Source of the DNA: Methanosarcina flavescens
Lineage (GTDB): Archaea; Halobacteriota; Methanosarcinia; Methanosarcinales; Methanosarcinaceae
Assembly: GCF_001304615.2 (NCBI RefSeq)
Contig: NZ_CP032683.1
Coordinates: 2,046,001 to 2,110,000, forward strand
DNA: 64,000 nt
Direction: 5' to 3'
Below are positions 38,319 to 48,465 of the stretch, piece by piece. The translations under genes and the position numbers were made by a program. Position 1 is the stretch's first letter. Each line of letters opens with the position of its first letter. The notes below the pieces were generated by a model, which did no database searches, was not told the origin of the DNA, and saw nothing but the letters and a program-made list of their open reading frames with translations.

Positions 38319-38491
38319 ATTTCTATTTTAAATTTTTTAGGATTTGCGCGGTTGGATCGATAAATCGATATGCTTTTAACCTTCAACATTTTTAAAACGA
38401 ATTAGACTGTAATGCCTAATGTGCTTGATTTTGTATTTCAAGTGCGTAATTCCTGTTTTTTACTTTAATCATTTATTCTCACTTCTCGTTT

Positions 38492-39574
38492 TCACTCTCG
38501 GTTCTTATTTTCATTCTTCAATTCTTTCTGAAAATTGTCTTTCTTAAAAATAGTTATTGTTCGGGTAAGGCTTCTGTGAACTCTCTGGGCATAGATATTA
38601 AGAACTTTAAGCCCTGCTTTTTTCCCATATTCCGATGCAGGTTTATCCGAGACTACAACTGCAATGCCTCCAGGCTTAAGAACACGCTCGATTTCTTCAA
38701 GGGCGCAGGAATAAAGCCCTTCCAGAGATTCGGCAAGGATTGCTGCCGATCTGCCGTATGGAGGGTCTGTAACAACCGCATCTATTGTGGCTTCTTTAAG
38801 CGGCATCCTGCAGGCATCTCCTTTCATCAGGGCGTAATCCAGCTTGAAGGCTTCAAGGTTCATACGGGCACCCATAACCAGTTTTTCCTGGGCATCGATT
38901 CCTATAACCCTTGCTCCCACAAACCCTGCTTCAACAAGAATCCCTGCAGTGCCGCAAAAGGGATCCAGTATAAGTTCACCGGGCTTTATTCCTGACAGGT
39001 TTATGAGGGCACGTGCGACCCTCGGCATAAGCACACCAGGATGGAAAAAAGGTTTATTTTGGGGAGTTCTGGCTTCATAGGCACTCCTATCGATAGAGGA
39101 CAGAAGGGTTCCGAGCACAGCCTTTTCACTCAGAATTACCCTGAATTCCACATCAGGATTTTTCAGGTTTGCCCTGAAGCCTTTCCTGTAAATGCATCCT
39201 CCGATCTTCTGTTCCAGAAACTCTCCCGGAAAATCCACATGATGTTTGATTCGCTTCGCTCTGACCACAAAGCTCTGTCCCTCTTTTATATAGTCTGACG
39301 AATCAAAGGCTTCTGCAAGTTTCAGGATTGCGTCCGGAGTATTTTCAGTAACTCCTACAACTTTCAGGATATGGTGGGTCATTGCCAGCCTGTCGGTTAT
39401 CGGGCCTATAAGGATTTTTTCCACATTCTTCTCTTCGCCGGTTATCTCCACCACCAGGCACTGGTCAACCATAGTATGGAGCCTGAAATCAAGCCCCTCA
39501 GTTTTAAGGCAAGCTAAAACTTCGGCAGCAGGCAGTTCTTCATGTTCTCCAGAGAGTTCAAAAGCGTATAACAT
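38492..39574 (-). CDS. tRNA (guanine(10)-N2) methyltransferase, THUMP type
   Basis: The 360-residue protein has an N-terminal THUMP region and a class I methyltransferase domain. Motif I is LDPFCGTAGILVEA near 200 and the catalytic motif IV is TDPPYG near 267. These, with THUMP and the FFHPGVLMPRVARALINL segment, match archaeal Trm-G10 enzymes that act on G10 of tRNA. The lysine-rich tail is not conserved in the family as far as I know. Confidence 0.87.
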   Translation of the reverse strand: MLYAFELSGEHEELPAAEVLACLKTEGLDFRLHTMVDQCLVVEITGEEKNVEKILIGPITDRLAMTHHILKVVGVTENTPDAILKLAEAFDSSDYIKEGQSFVVRAKRIKHHVDFPGEFLEQKIGGCIYRKGFRANLKNPDVEFRVILSEKAVLGTLLSSIDRSAYEARTPQNKPFFHPGVLMPRVARALINLSGIKPGELILDPFCGTAGILVEAGFVGARVIGIDAQEKLVMGARMNLEAFKLDYALMKGDACRMPLKEATIDAVVTDPPYGRSAAILAESLEGLYSCALEEIERVLKPGGIAVVVSDKPASEYGKKAGLKVLNIYAQRVHRSLTRTITIFKKDNFQKELKNENKNRE

Positions 39575-39862
39575 TGGTGATCCGGAATATGTTGATAATT
39601 ATAATTCGAATAGCATTAGCAACATGCAGTGATGGCATAAATGTAAATGCCCTGCGTGAAATGTGAAGGTAGTTATTAAAAGTAATTGCAATAAAGTGAA
39701 TTATAATAAGTTTCAAGATTTTTGAAAGTACTAAAACAGTACAAATATTTACGTTTAGAATATATTCTGTGAAATGAAGTAGTAGCTCTTGAAACTCTAC
39801 CTGAATGAGTTGAGTCAAAAGCAATCTTTCTTAAAACATATTTTCCTTAAAACATATTTTCC

Positions 39863-40150
39863 TTAAAACATTCTCTCCAGAGCTTCTCTGCCAGTCATTC
39901 CGGGTTCTACACCAAGTTCTCTGGCAAACCGGGTTACTTCAACGACCTCGGCTTTAAGCATATCTTCAAAACTCTGTACGCCTTTTACTTTCGCTGCCGT
40001 GTCCCCAAGTGTCTCTGCAGCATCTATATTCAGGTATCCGCACATCAGGAAGCCTTTTTCTGCCCTTATAACCAGAAGAGGATATTTTTGCATCTCAAAG
40101 CTGAGGCCAAGAGCGCACCCATTATCAAGCCGAATTTGTTCGATAAGCAT
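39863..40150 (-). CDS. DUF1805 family protein
   Basis: The 95-residue product starts MLIEQIRLDNGCALG and contains GFLMCGYLNIDAAETLGD, the core of the DUF1805 (YunC-like) family. No function is established to my knowledge. The ATG at 40150 is preferred over a TTG seven codons upstream. It follows the secreted-protein gene on the same strand with a 27-nt gap. Confidence 0.75.
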   Translation of the reverse strand: MLIEQIRLDNGCALGLSFEMQKYPLLVIRAEKGFLMCGYLNIDAAETLGDTAAKVKGVQSFEDMLKAEVVEVTRFARELGVEPGMTGREALERMF

Positions 40151-40177
40151 AATTTTCAGAATAAATTTCAAGCCAGA

Positions 40178-40981
40178 TTAACTTTTTGGACTTGAACAAG
40201 ACCGCGCAAAGCTGTCTTTGAAAGATCCAAAGAGTTTCCAGGGTTTTATGGTTTCTCCAGCAGCTCCGGTCTTATTTTTACTGTCCTCTTTTCCTATACT
40301 TTGCTCTGCGCTTCCTTTTCTGTCCTCTAATATGGCTTTAGAGCTTTCATCCGAAACCCAGAGGGTTATATTCTTTTGTGGGCTGAAGTTGCCTTTAAGC
40401 ACTGTATGGTTATTTTCGAAATCCTGACTTTTGTTATCCAGCCCCTCGGTCCTTTCTACTTTGAGACCCGCAGGCAAAGTGATTGTAACACTGGAGTTTG
40501 GAGTGCCCATAAACCAGATGCGTGTGCCCTTCCCTACCTCTTTCTCGAAAATATAACTTACAAGGGCAGAATTAGTAATTGACGAGTTTTTTTCAACTTT
40601 GCCCAGAGCTTCTTCTGAAAGCCAGAAATCAACATCTGTAACTTTAACCAGTTCTGAACTATCGTTAAGTTTCACACTAGGTTTGGTTTTTAATGCCTCT
40701 TTTGTCCGATTTCTGAGAATATTTTCTGCTTTCTGGATTTCCCATGCATTGACAAAGTTATCATTATCTCCAGCTTGCATGTCTATGAAATTTCTGAAAA
40801 GGATGGCTTTATTGCCTGTAATTTGTTCATGGTATTCCCAGGTCATTCCATTCCTTTCCAGTGTGATGTTATTACCGAGTACAAAAGCAGCAGCACAGGG
40901 TTCTGCCAGAAAAGCTGATATAAAGGAAGATATTAACAGAAAAGTGGTTAGAGAAAGAATATATGCTTTCAAGGCTTTCAA
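40178..40981 (-). CDS. Secreted protein of unknown function
   Basis: An N-terminal signal peptide (YILSLTTFLLISSFISAFLA, then EPCAAAF) is clear. The rest is extracytoplasmic in character, with many Asn-x-Ser/Thr sites and a beta-rich core (GTRIWFMGTPNSSVTITLPAG). The C-terminal 60 residues are low-complexity and charged. I recognise no catalytic motif. It is upstream of the DUF1805 gene. Confidence 0.7.
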   Translation of the reverse strand: MKALKAYILSLTTFLLISSFISAFLAEPCAAAFVLGNNITLERNGMTWEYHEQITGNKAILFRNFIDMQAGDNDNFVNAWEIQKAENILRNRTKEALKTKPSVKLNDSSELVKVTDVDFWLSEEALGKVEKNSSITNSALVSYIFEKEVGKGTRIWFMGTPNSSVTITLPAGLKVERTEGLDNKSQDFENNHTVLKGNFSPQKNITLWVSDESSKAILEDRKGSAEQSIGKEDSKNKTGAAGETIKPWKLFGSFKDSFARSCSSPKS

Positions 40982-41148
40982 CTCATCTCTTCTTTAGTCT
41001 TTTACTTTTTAACCTTTATATCCTTTCTCTTCTTTCTCATTTTTATAAATTTTTTCTTTTTATCCCATTTTTTCTTTACTTTCAGATTCTATTTTATTTT
41101 ATCTTCAATTTTATTTTATCTTCAATTTTACTTTTTATCTTTAGGGTT

Positions 41149-42039
41149 TTACTTTGTTGTGACTTCGCAGCCATCCTGGGTTATTATTATAGTATGTTCA
41201 GCCTGGGCTACAAGCCCACCTGCGCTCTCAAGAAGCACGGGATAGGAGTGAAGGATTCCTGCCCTTTCAAGCTGGATCAAGGCGAATTCCAGTCTATCAG
41301 ATTCAAGCCAGCGCTTTGCAAAAGGTAATTCCCTGTATTCTTCAGCCTGTTTCAGGACATTCCTGACTGCGGGCATACGGACCGGCTTTTTTCTTACCAG
41401 GCTGTATATCTCAGCCCAGTTTCCGTCATGGACAGAGCCTGCTCCATTCGTTGCAAAGGGCTCAATTGCAAGCACGTCTCCTTCTTTTAAAACTGTTCCT
41501 CCTTCCACACGCCGGTTAGGTACAGCAGGCTCGTCGTGAGCCTCATACTGGGAAAGCCCGTGACCTGTCAGGTTCGTTATCGGGTTCAGGTTATAACTGC
41601 GAATACTTTCCTCGATTGCAGCCCCGAGTTCTCCTGTTGTAACCCCTGGCTTTGCAAGGTCGATAGCTGCGGCAAGAGCATCCTCTGCAGCTTTTAAGAT
41701 ATCGGAATTTCCTGATAGGTCGACAGTTACAGCCGAGTCTGCAATATACCCGTCAACATGGACTCCTAGGTCCAGTTTGACCATATCTTTTCCAAAAATA
41801 TCGGTATCTCCTGCCTTAGGGGTCGCATGTGCAGCCTCCTGATTTCTTGAGATATTACAGGGAAAAGCAGGCCTGCCCCCAAGCTCTATAGTCCGGTTTT
41901 CAACAAATTCCGCAACTTGCAGCAGAGCGTTTCCTACCCTGATCATTTCTACGGCTTCATCCCTGACAATTTTCAGGATCCTGCCTGCTTCCCTGTATTT
42001 CTCAAGAATCTCTTGTCTATTGTGCACATTATCGGTCAT
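41149..42039 (-). CDS. map: Methionine aminopeptidase, type II
   Basis: The enzyme removes the initiator Met. The metal ligands are visible: LDLGVHVDGYIADSA (two Asp) near 100, NLTGHGL (His) near 170, and AIEPFATNG (Glu) near 210, with a C-terminal Glu in the AEHTIII segment. The length of 296 residues fits the archaeal type II enzyme. Confidence 0.93.
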   Translation of the reverse strand: MTDNVHNRQEILEKYREAGRILKIVRDEAVEMIRVGNALLQVAEFVENRTIELGGRPAFPCNISRNQEAAHATPKAGDTDIFGKDMVKLDLGVHVDGYIADSAVTVDLSGNSDILKAAEDALAAAIDLAKPGVTTGELGAAIEESIRSYNLNPITNLTGHGLSQYEAHDEPAVPNRRVEGGTVLKEGDVLAIEPFATNGAGSVHDGNWAEIYSLVRKKPVRMPAVRNVLKQAEEYRELPFAKRWLESDRLEFALIQLERAGILHSYPVLLESAGGLVAQAEHTIIITQDGCEVTTK

Positions 42040-42313
42040 ATTAACCCCTTATAGGATAATTTATTGGAATTTTACTGGATTTACTGGATTTTACTGAATT
42101 TTACTGATTTTACTGAAATTATTGGAATTATTAAGTGATCTTATTACAACCTTATTAGAACGTACAGGAAGTACTTGGATCACTGAAATTATTGCAACCT
42201 TACTGAACCTTACTGAGACCTTATAAATGGTCCTGTTTGAGCTGGTTCAATATTCTCAAACGGATATAAATGGAATATAAGCAAAATATAATACTCTTTA
42301 AATTGTAAATTTG
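42040..42313. repeat. T-rich degenerate short repeats
   Basis: The region has many loosely repeated copies of TTTACTGGA and ACTGAATT-like units between about 42070 and 42220. It separates the two M24 peptidase genes. I see no gene. Confidence 0.55.
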
Positions 42314-43483
42314 TTATAATACAAATCTCTTTTCCAGCCCTGTAAGATTCTGACATCCATTCTCAGTAACCAGAACCATATCTTCGAGTCGTATTCCTCC
42401 GATTTCAGGATAATACAACCCAGGTTCGATAGTAATTACATTGCCTGCCTCAAGTAGAGCCTCGTTTTCTCCTACTGATGGAAGCTCATGTATATCGAGC
42501 CCAACCCCATGTCCTGTCGAGTGGATAAACCCGGCTTTTGATCCGCTTCTGTATGTATCGTAACCATGCTCTTCAAAGAGGTCGCAGATGGCATTATGCA
42601 CATCGGCTGCCTTCACTCCCGGTTTGACCATCCCAAACGCTTTCTTCTGTGCTGCAAGCACGGTTTCGTACATTTTTTTGAGTTCTTCTGAGGCTTCTCC
42701 ATACAAAACTGTACGGGTCATATCTGCAAAATAGCGTTTTTTCTTGCTTCGAGGGAAAATATCAAGGATAATCGGGGCATTTGCTTTCAACGGACCGTCT
42801 GTATTACCGTGCGGGTTTGCCGTATCCTTGCCGCACGAGACAATGGTTTCTTCGGCTTCACATCCGTAATCAAGCAGGGTATGATCTATGACTGAGAGCA
42901 CTTTAACCCCTGTCAGCACCTCACCTTGGTGATAGAGTAAACCTTCTCTCTCTTCTGCTCCTGCTATCAGGACTATTGCAGCTTCCATAGCCTTTTCTCC
43001 GGCCATCTGGGTATACTTTATGGCTTCAACCTCTTCCGGTTTTTTCAAGCTCCTCATTTTTCTGAATGGGCTTTTTATAGGCACTATGGTAAAACCTGCT
43101 TCAGCCAGGGAATTTGCGTAGAATATCGGAAAATCGTAAGGTACTGCAACTTTCTTAATTCCTTCTCCTGCAAGCAGTTCAGATATACAGGCTGCATAAG
43201 CAATAGAAGAATCTTTCTTTTCCTTCATCTTCTCCCGATAGCCCAGATCCTGCAAAGTTTTTATTACCGAAACTCTCGATTCGATTTCTGCTCTTCCTTT
43301 TTCCATATCCGAGATAAAAAGTATCTCTTCACCTGATTCTGTTTGCAGGTACGTGAAATCGTCGGAAGCCAGGAAATGGGTCACGTAGTAAATATCGGAA
43401 TTATGAAAGTTCCCTGTCATAAGATACGCATCAGTTCCTGCTTCTTCAAGGGCATTTTTTATGCTGAATTCTGGCTCTGTCAT
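42314..43483 (-). CDS. M24 family Xaa-Pro aminopeptidase/dipeptidase
   Basis: The protein of 389 residues has a creatinase-like N-terminal domain and the M24 catalytic domain. Metal-ligand segments are PIILDIFPRSKKKRYFADMTR, split over two Asp, then STGHGVGLDIHELPSV (His) and ITIEPGLYYP with IRLEDMV (two Glu). The substrate is likely Xaa-Pro peptides. It overlaps no neighbour and is 11 nt downstream of the next upstream gene. Confidence 0.85.
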   Translation of the reverse strand: MTEPEFSIKNALEEAGTDAYLMTGNFHNSDIYYVTHFLASDDFTYLQTESGEEILFISDMEKGRAEIESRVSVIKTLQDLGYREKMKEKKDSSIAYAACISELLAGEGIKKVAVPYDFPIFYANSLAEAGFTIVPIKSPFRKMRSLKKPEEVEAIKYTQMAGEKAMEAAIVLIAGAEEREGLLYHQGEVLTGVKVLSVIDHTLLDYGCEAEETIVSCGKDTANPHGNTDGPLKANAPIILDIFPRSKKKRYFADMTRTVLYGEASEELKKMYETVLAAQKKAFGMVKPGVKAADVHNAICDLFEEHGYDTYRSGSKAGFIHSTGHGVGLDIHELPSVGENEALLEAGNVITIEPGLYYPEIGGIRLEDMVLVTENGCQNLTGLEKRFVL

Positions 43484-43494
43484 GCAAGGTATTT

Positions 43495-44154
43495 CTAGCT
43501 TCTGTGCATAAAGGTCTTGTCGTCAGGGTTTTTTCCTTCTATCTTTAACATTTCCTGCTTCATTTCATGATTCAGAATAAAAAACTCCTCACACAACTTT
43601 AAATAGCGGTCAAGGGAAGCTGTCATTTCATCCGATAACCTGAGAAAACATACATACTTTCTTTTTCCCCTCTCTTTTACCCATCCTTTCTGCTCAGGTT
43701 CCCCTTCTTCCAGTTCCCAGAAAACTTCGGTGGTGCAACCAATTATTATCCGAACGCTCGAGGTTAGCTCCTTTTGGATCTTTTCCTTTTTAAACTCAAC
43801 ATAGTCTCTGGATATGTCCGGCTGAAAAAGTGCTTTTCTATGAATCCAGTAATTGTCGCGGTTGAGATGTGTTTCCACAATATCTGAAACTTTGAGGGAC
43901 AGCTCGTTCGGACCTAATTTTGATTTGTCGGGTTTCCCGCTATCGAATCTTATATTCTCAGGAAAAGCTGAGCTCTCAGGAGAGCACACAGCCATTTCAA
44001 TTTCTCTTTGAATCCACTCAGAGACAAACTGTTTGGTAGCTTCAATAAAAGCGAGAGCTTCCACCTCCATTTTTTCTCGGGTGGCTTCTAACCTTTCACG
44101 TATACGGTTTAATTTTTCCTTGGAACTGTCAGAAGTAGCAACTTTAATTCTCAT
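43495..44154 (-). CDS. Conserved hypothetical protein
   Basis: The product of about 219 residues is soluble, with a coiled-coil-like N-terminus (KLNRIRERLEATREKMEVEAL). No family is recognised. I prefer ATG at 44154 (MRIKVATSDSS). A TTG at 44190 would add 12 residues. It lies 11 nt upstream of the M24 peptidase on the same strand, so the two are likely co-transcribed. Confidence 0.6.
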   Translation of the reverse strand: MRIKVATSDSSKEKLNRIRERLEATREKMEVEALAFIEATKQFVSEWIQREIEMAVCSPESSAFPENIRFDSGKPDKSKLGPNELSLKVSDIVETHLNRDNYWIHRKALFQPDISRDYVEFKKEKIQKELTSSVRIIIGCTTEVFWELEEGEPEQKGWVKERGKRKYVCFLRLSDEMTASLDRYLKLCEEFFILNHEMKQEMLKIEGKNPDDKTFMHRS

Positions 44155-44405
44155 CCTGCATTCTCTCACTTTTACTTTCTTTGCTTGCAAAATATAGTTA
44201 ATCCTTGCCGCTGCAGAATTATGAATTTATTGATCTCAACGGAAAAACAATAAGTTTAGAAGCATAACTTTGACTTTGACCTGAATTCGACTGAATGAGT
44301 TGGAAGGATGATTATGTCAGGGATATTTTAATACTTAATTTTAAAATTAGTAATTTTAAATAGATTTATAAAAATATATAAAGAGTTGGCAAAGCGAAAA
44401 AAAAA

Positions 44406-44478
44406 CGCCCGGACCGGGATTCGAACCCGGGTCGGAGCCTCGACAGGGCTCCATGATAGGCCTCTACACTATCCGGAC
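44406..44478 (-). tRNA. tRNA-Asp(GTC)
   Basis: On the minus strand the acceptor GTCCGGA pairs with TCCGGGC, with G as discriminator. The anticodon stem GAGCC/GGCTC encloses CTGTCGA, which gives anticodon GTC. The T arm reads CCGGGTTCGAATCCCGG. The total is 73 nt without an intron. Confidence 0.93.
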
Positions 44479-44590
44479 ATTTTGGTTTCTTTTGCTACTG
44501 TTTTTGCCCACGTTGCGAGCAAATCTTAAATGCTTTTTTAATATATAAATGTTCCCGTCGAAGTCTTTCTATTCTGGTAAATGTTTCAGG

Positions 44591-44706
44591 TCCCGCCTCC
44601 CAGACTCGAACCGGGGACATCGCGGTGCCTGCGCGGAGATGTACGGGTAAATTTACCCGCACGAGCCGAACTACAGCCGCGCACTCTACCACTGAGTTAA
44701 GGCGGG
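44591..44706 (-). tRNA. tRNA-Tyr(GTA) with a 44-nt intron
   Basis: The acceptor CCCGCCT pairs with AGGCGGG, with A as discriminator. C1-G72 is the archaeal tRNA-Tyr identity pair. The anticodon arm CGCGG-CTGTAG is interrupted after position 37 and resumes with ACCGCG. This leaves a 44-nt intron at the canonical 37/38 site. The intron region can fold into a bulge-helix-bulge. The T arm is CCCGG-TTCGAGT-CTGGG. Confidence 0.88.
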
Positions 44707-45052
44707 ACAATGTATGTTGATCCAGTGCTGCACTGCTAGAGTGCACCATTTCATATATGATGATGATATATATGTTTTTCGCTAGGTGAGGGCTATAGCC
44801 TCAATTTTGTACAATTTCTATAAGTGAACTAATGCCATAACCCTCGACTCTAAAAAATGGTTTCCCGCCAGAATAAGTATTTTTATCAAATACCAACGTT
44901 TAGCATTAAAAAATAGGAGTTTCTCTTTAAAACCAAACAACTTCTCGTTAAAAATAAATGATTCCTTACTGGAGTAAACTAAGGTCAAAAACAGTTATAA
45001 CGAGAATTTATGAGAAGAACCTGAAGGTTCTTCTCGGTAGCATATGCTTTAC

Positions 45053-46249
45053 TTAGAAAGTGCTCAGTTCTCCTTTAATTACCATTTCGGTAATCTTTGT
45101 CACATTGGAAAGCCAGTCATCCATGACAACTTCGGCTTCGGCTTTGACCTTAGCAAAAGAAGTGCCTTCCTTCGGGATGATCTGTGCGCTTGCAACAAGC
45201 GGCTGGTCAATTGGTTTTCCTATCTGGGAAAGTAGCCTGATATGAACATCCTGGACTTCCGGAACATGCTTTACAATATCATTGGCCATCTGGGTAGAGA
45301 GGAGGTTGTAGATCTTACCTATATGGTTAATAGGGTTCTTCCCGCTAGTTGCTTCCATGCTCATAGGCCTGTTTGGTGTGATCAGCCCGTTACAGCGGTT
45401 TCCGCGTCCGACAGAACCGTCATCTCCCATTTCAGCTGAGGTACCTGTAACTGTGAGGAAGATACATTTCGTTTTCAGATTATCTCCGGTATTAATAAAA
45501 ACCTTTACATCACGCTCAGTATACCTAGTTGCGAGTTCCTCTACATATGTTTTCATCTCCTGGGTCATGCTTATATAGCTATCCAGGTCGTCAATGTATC
45601 TCCCGATCATGCCGCTGCAAATTGTAAGGGTTATATCCTCTCCATCCCTGAGCCCCATAACTTTCGTATCTTCTCCGATTGCAGGCATGCGTGATTTAAG
45701 GTCTGTGAGCAGTTGTCTTTCGGTATTGTATACGATATTTTCAAGCTCAGAAAACGGAGCATGTCCGACCCCGAACGAGGTGTCATTCGCAACTGGAACT
45801 CTGTCCCTTTTGAAGACGTCCCTGAGGTCTGATGACCCTGTCCCGAGTTTGCAGTCCATGATAACATCTCTTTCGAGATCCATGTTTGCAAGGGTATTCT
45901 TAAGATATCTTCTGGCAGCTTGAAGGGCGACAGACTCGGTAGCAAGCTCGATCCCTTCGAATTCCTTTGTTGCCCTGCCCACAAGCAGTATGTATATTGG
46001 CTGCAGGATTTCTCCGCCCCCGAACCTGGGGCTAGACCTCCCGGCTACAATTTGGGTTTCGTCGGTGTTATGGTGAAGTACAGCTCCACATTTATCTATA
46101 TATTCTCTGCATAGTGCGCGGCTCACGGCTTCAGCCAGTCCGTCCGATATGCTGTCAGGATGCCCTATCCCTTTGCGTTCTACAAGCTCTATCCGCTGCT
46201 TCTCAATCGGGGTCTGGAAGAGCTCCTCCACTTTAATATTTCGGGCCAT
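45053..46249 (-). CDS. mat: Archaeal S-adenosylmethionine synthase
   Basis: The 398-residue protein makes SAM from methionine and ATP. It is of the archaeal type, recognised by [36 protein letters not shown] and [22 protein letters not shown], each split over the usual active-site loops. GAGG lies 6 nt before the ATG. The gene stands alone and diverges from hisG. Confidence 0.92.
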   Translation of the reverse strand: MARNIKVEELFQTPIEKQRIELVERKGIGHPDSISDGLAEAVSRALCREYIDKCGAVLHHNTDETQIVAGRSSPRFGGGEILQPIYILLVGRATKEFEGIELATESVALQAARRYLKNTLANMDLERDVIMDCKLGTGSSDLRDVFKRDRVPVANDTSFGVGHAPFSELENIVYNTERQLLTDLKSRMPAIGEDTKVMGLRDGEDITLTICSGMIGRYIDDLDSYISMTQEMKTYVEELATRYTERDVKVFINTGDNLKTKCIFLTVTGTSAEMGDDGSVGRGNRCNGLITPNRPMSMEATSGKNPINHIGKIYNLLSTQMANDIVKHVPEVQDVHIRLLSQIGKPIDQPLVASAQIIPKEGTSFAKVKAEAEVVMDDWLSNVTKITEMVIKGELSTF

Positions 46250-46728
46250 TTGAATCCTCTTTTTTCAAAATCGGTAATAGTTTTATTAGGTAAAAGTCGA
46301 TGTCATTGGTTTACTATTTTTCGGTCAGTTATGTCATCAGTATGCTATATCAGCACTCTGTTTAAATTGATTCCTACTCTGTTATGAAACTAATAATATT
46401 ATATATAATATTATATATGACTCGAAAGCTAGCTTCTATTAAATTACTAGGACTATATAATTTTTCCCATATTCTAATTACTGAAAGTAATATATCCCCT
46501 AAAACTACTTTTTTATTTTTCAAGTTAAAAGTTACCAGTTTTGCTCTTTGAATTAATTAACAATGAACAGGCTTTTTATCTATGAATCTGCCTTTCTCAA
46601 TGGAAAACTTCCATTTGATATTACCGTGAAGTCTATATTATACTGAAGTATTCTGGATAAACGTTTTTACTTGGAAAAGTTCGCCCGGGAAAAGTTTCCC
46701 GGCAGATTACCTATAGAGGACATAATAG
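46250..46728. other. Divergent intergenic region with a 22-bp AT palindrome
   Basis: This 479-nt region separates divergent mat and hisG. A perfect 22-bp palindrome of A and T only lies at 46393-46414. GAGGACATAATAG before hisG provides its SD. No gene is seen. Confidence 0.5.
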
Positions 46729-47598
46729 ATGATTCGCATTGCAATACCCAATAAAGGGCGCCTTTACGAACCCACAATCTCCATTTTCAAAGATGCAGGA
46801 CTCCCAATCAGTGGGGGAGCCGAAAGTCGAAAACTCTTTGCAAAAACTACAGATCCGGATATCCATATCCTCTTTGCCAGGGCTGCTGACATACCTGAAT
46901 ACGTACAGGACGGAGCTGCAGATGTCGGTATTACAGGATTGGATCTTATTATGGAGAGGGGAGCCAGGGTTGAAACCCTTCTGGATCTGAAATTTGGAAA
47001 GGCGAGCCTTGTTCTGGCTGTCCCTGAAGATTCGGATTTCCAGAAAGCTCAGGATCTTGAAGGCAAAAAGATTGCAACCGAGTTTCCGGAAATCACAAGT
47101 CAGTATTTTGAAAGGCTTGGAGTTAACGTTGAAGTCATAAAGGTCAGCGGAGCCTGTGAGATGACTCCTCATGTCGGAATTGCCGATGCAATTGTGGACA
47201 TCTCAAGCTCAGGAACAACTCTGTTGATAAACCACTTAAAGGCTATTGATACAGTCTTTTCTTCCACAGTCTACATGATCGCAAATAAGGAAAGCCTCAA
47301 AGCAAAAGACAAAATCCTGGATATAAAAACTGCACTGGAAAGTGTGCTCAATGCTAAACAGCGGCGTTATCTTATGATGAATGTTCCTGAGGCTTCCCTT
47401 GAGGTAGTAAAAGAGGTTCTGCCAGGGATGTCAGGCCCAACAGTTATGAAGGTTGAGTCCGGCAAATTGTCCGAAGAATCTATTCTTGCAGTTCACGCTG
47501 TTGTGGACGCAGACCTTATTTTTACTGTTGTAAATAAGTTAAAGAAAATTGGTGCACGGGACATCCTTGTCGTACCTATCGAGAGGATAATGCCCTGA
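46729..47598 (+). CDS. hisG: ATP phosphoribosyltransferase, long form
   Basis: HisG catalyses the first step of histidine synthesis. IPNKGRLYEPTISIFKDAG at the start, and GAADVGITGLDLIMERGA and DAIVDISSSGTTL later, identify it. At 289 residues it has the C-terminal regulatory domain of the long form, so it needs no HisZ. It is followed by hisA after 83 nt. Confidence 0.93.
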   Translation: MIRIAIPNKGRLYEPTISIFKDAGLPISGGAESRKLFAKTTDPDIHILFARAADIPEYVQDGAADVGITGLDLIMERGARVETLLDLKFGKASLVLAVPEDSDFQKAQDLEGKKIATEFPEITSQYFERLGVNVEVIKVSGACEMTPHVGIADAIVDISSSGTTLLINHLKAIDTVFSSTVYMIANKESLKAKDKILDIKTALESVLNAKQRRYLMMNVPEASLEVVKEVLPGMSGPTVMKVESGKLSEESILAVHAVVDADLIFTVVNKLKKIGARDILVVPIERIMP

Positions 47599-47681
47599 AA
47601 AAGGAATAGACGTGGAAAAATAATATAAGAAAAGATAAGCAAAGGAGATTTCCTCAAAACTTGCCGGAGATGCTGGTTTAT

Positions 47682-48419
47682 ATGATTTTTGAAGTGATTC
47701 CTGCGGTAGATATGCGGGGTGGAAAGTGCGTTCAACTTGTCCAGGGAGTGCCGGGCAGTGAGATTGTATCCCTCGATGATCCTCTTGAAGTTGCCCTTGA
47801 CTGGGTCCGAAAAGGAGCAAAGACCTTGCACCTTGTAGATCTGGATGGAGCAATTGAAGGAAAACGCAAAAACGCTCCTATAATTGAGAAAATAGTCAGC
47901 GCATGCCGGGAGAAAGGAGTGCGGATTCAGGTTGGAGGAGGTATTAGAAGCTTTGAGGATGCATCTGCTCTTCTTAAACTGGGGGTTTCGCGGGTTATTC
48001 TCGGAACTGCTGCGCTTCAGAACCCGGAACTTGTAAAAAGGCTCTCCAATGCCTTTGGAAGTGAATGCATAACTGTTGCCCTGGATGCAAAAAATGGTAA
48101 AATCTCGATCAAAGGCTGGACTGAAGAATGCGCACATACTCCTGTGGAAATGGGCAGAAAGTTTGAAGAACTGGGCGCAGGCAGCTTGCTTTTTACAAAT
48201 ATAGATACTGAAGGCCTTATGCAGGGAATAAATCCTGCTCCTACAAAAGAGCTTGTCGATTCTGTTAGTATCCCCGTAATCGCATCAGGAGGGGTAAGTT
48301 CTTTGCAAGATCTGAAGGTTCTAAAGAAGACCAGGGCGGCAGGAGTTGTTATAGGCAGTGCTCTCTATACAGGCAGGTTCACGCTTGAGGCTGCAATTGA
48401 CGCAATTCTGCATGATTGA
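47682..48419 (+). CDS. hisA: Phosphoribosylformimino-AICAR ribotide isomerase HisA
   Basis: HisA is a TIM barrel that isomerises ProFAR. The start EVIPAVDMRGGKCVQLVQG carries the N-terminal catalytic Asp. Half-barrel repeats appear at VQVGGGIRS-like (IQVGGGIRSFEDA) and PVIASGGVSSL. I prefer ATG at 47682, which opens directly at MIFEVIPAVDM. Starts at 47661 and 47670 are also open. It lies between hisG and hisB. Confidence 0.9.
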   Translation: MIFEVIPAVDMRGGKCVQLVQGVPGSEIVSLDDPLEVALDWVRKGAKTLHLVDLDGAIEGKRKNAPIIEKIVSACREKGVRIQVGGGIRSFEDASALLKLGVSRVILGTAALQNPELVKRLSNAFGSECITVALDAKNGKISIKGWTEECAHTPVEMGRKFEELGAGSLLFTNIDTEGLMQGINPAPTKELVDSVSIPVIASGGVSSLQDLKVLKKTRAAGVVIGSALYTGRFTLEAAIDAILHD

Positions 48420-48465
48420 GACAAGATACAAAGCTTTTATAAATTTAAAGAGAATGTGATGCTGT

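Noticed and set aside
39575-39862. Possible gene between the methyltransferase and DUF1805 genes
   Set aside because: The only frame is hydrophobic and AT-driven, without SD or family features.
42040-42313. Riboswitch or structured RNA in the T-rich repeats
   Set aside because: The units do not pair with each other in a stable fold that I can see, so I keep it as simple repeats.
46711-47172. Minus-strand frame over hisG
   Set aside because: Antisense to hisG with no family features.
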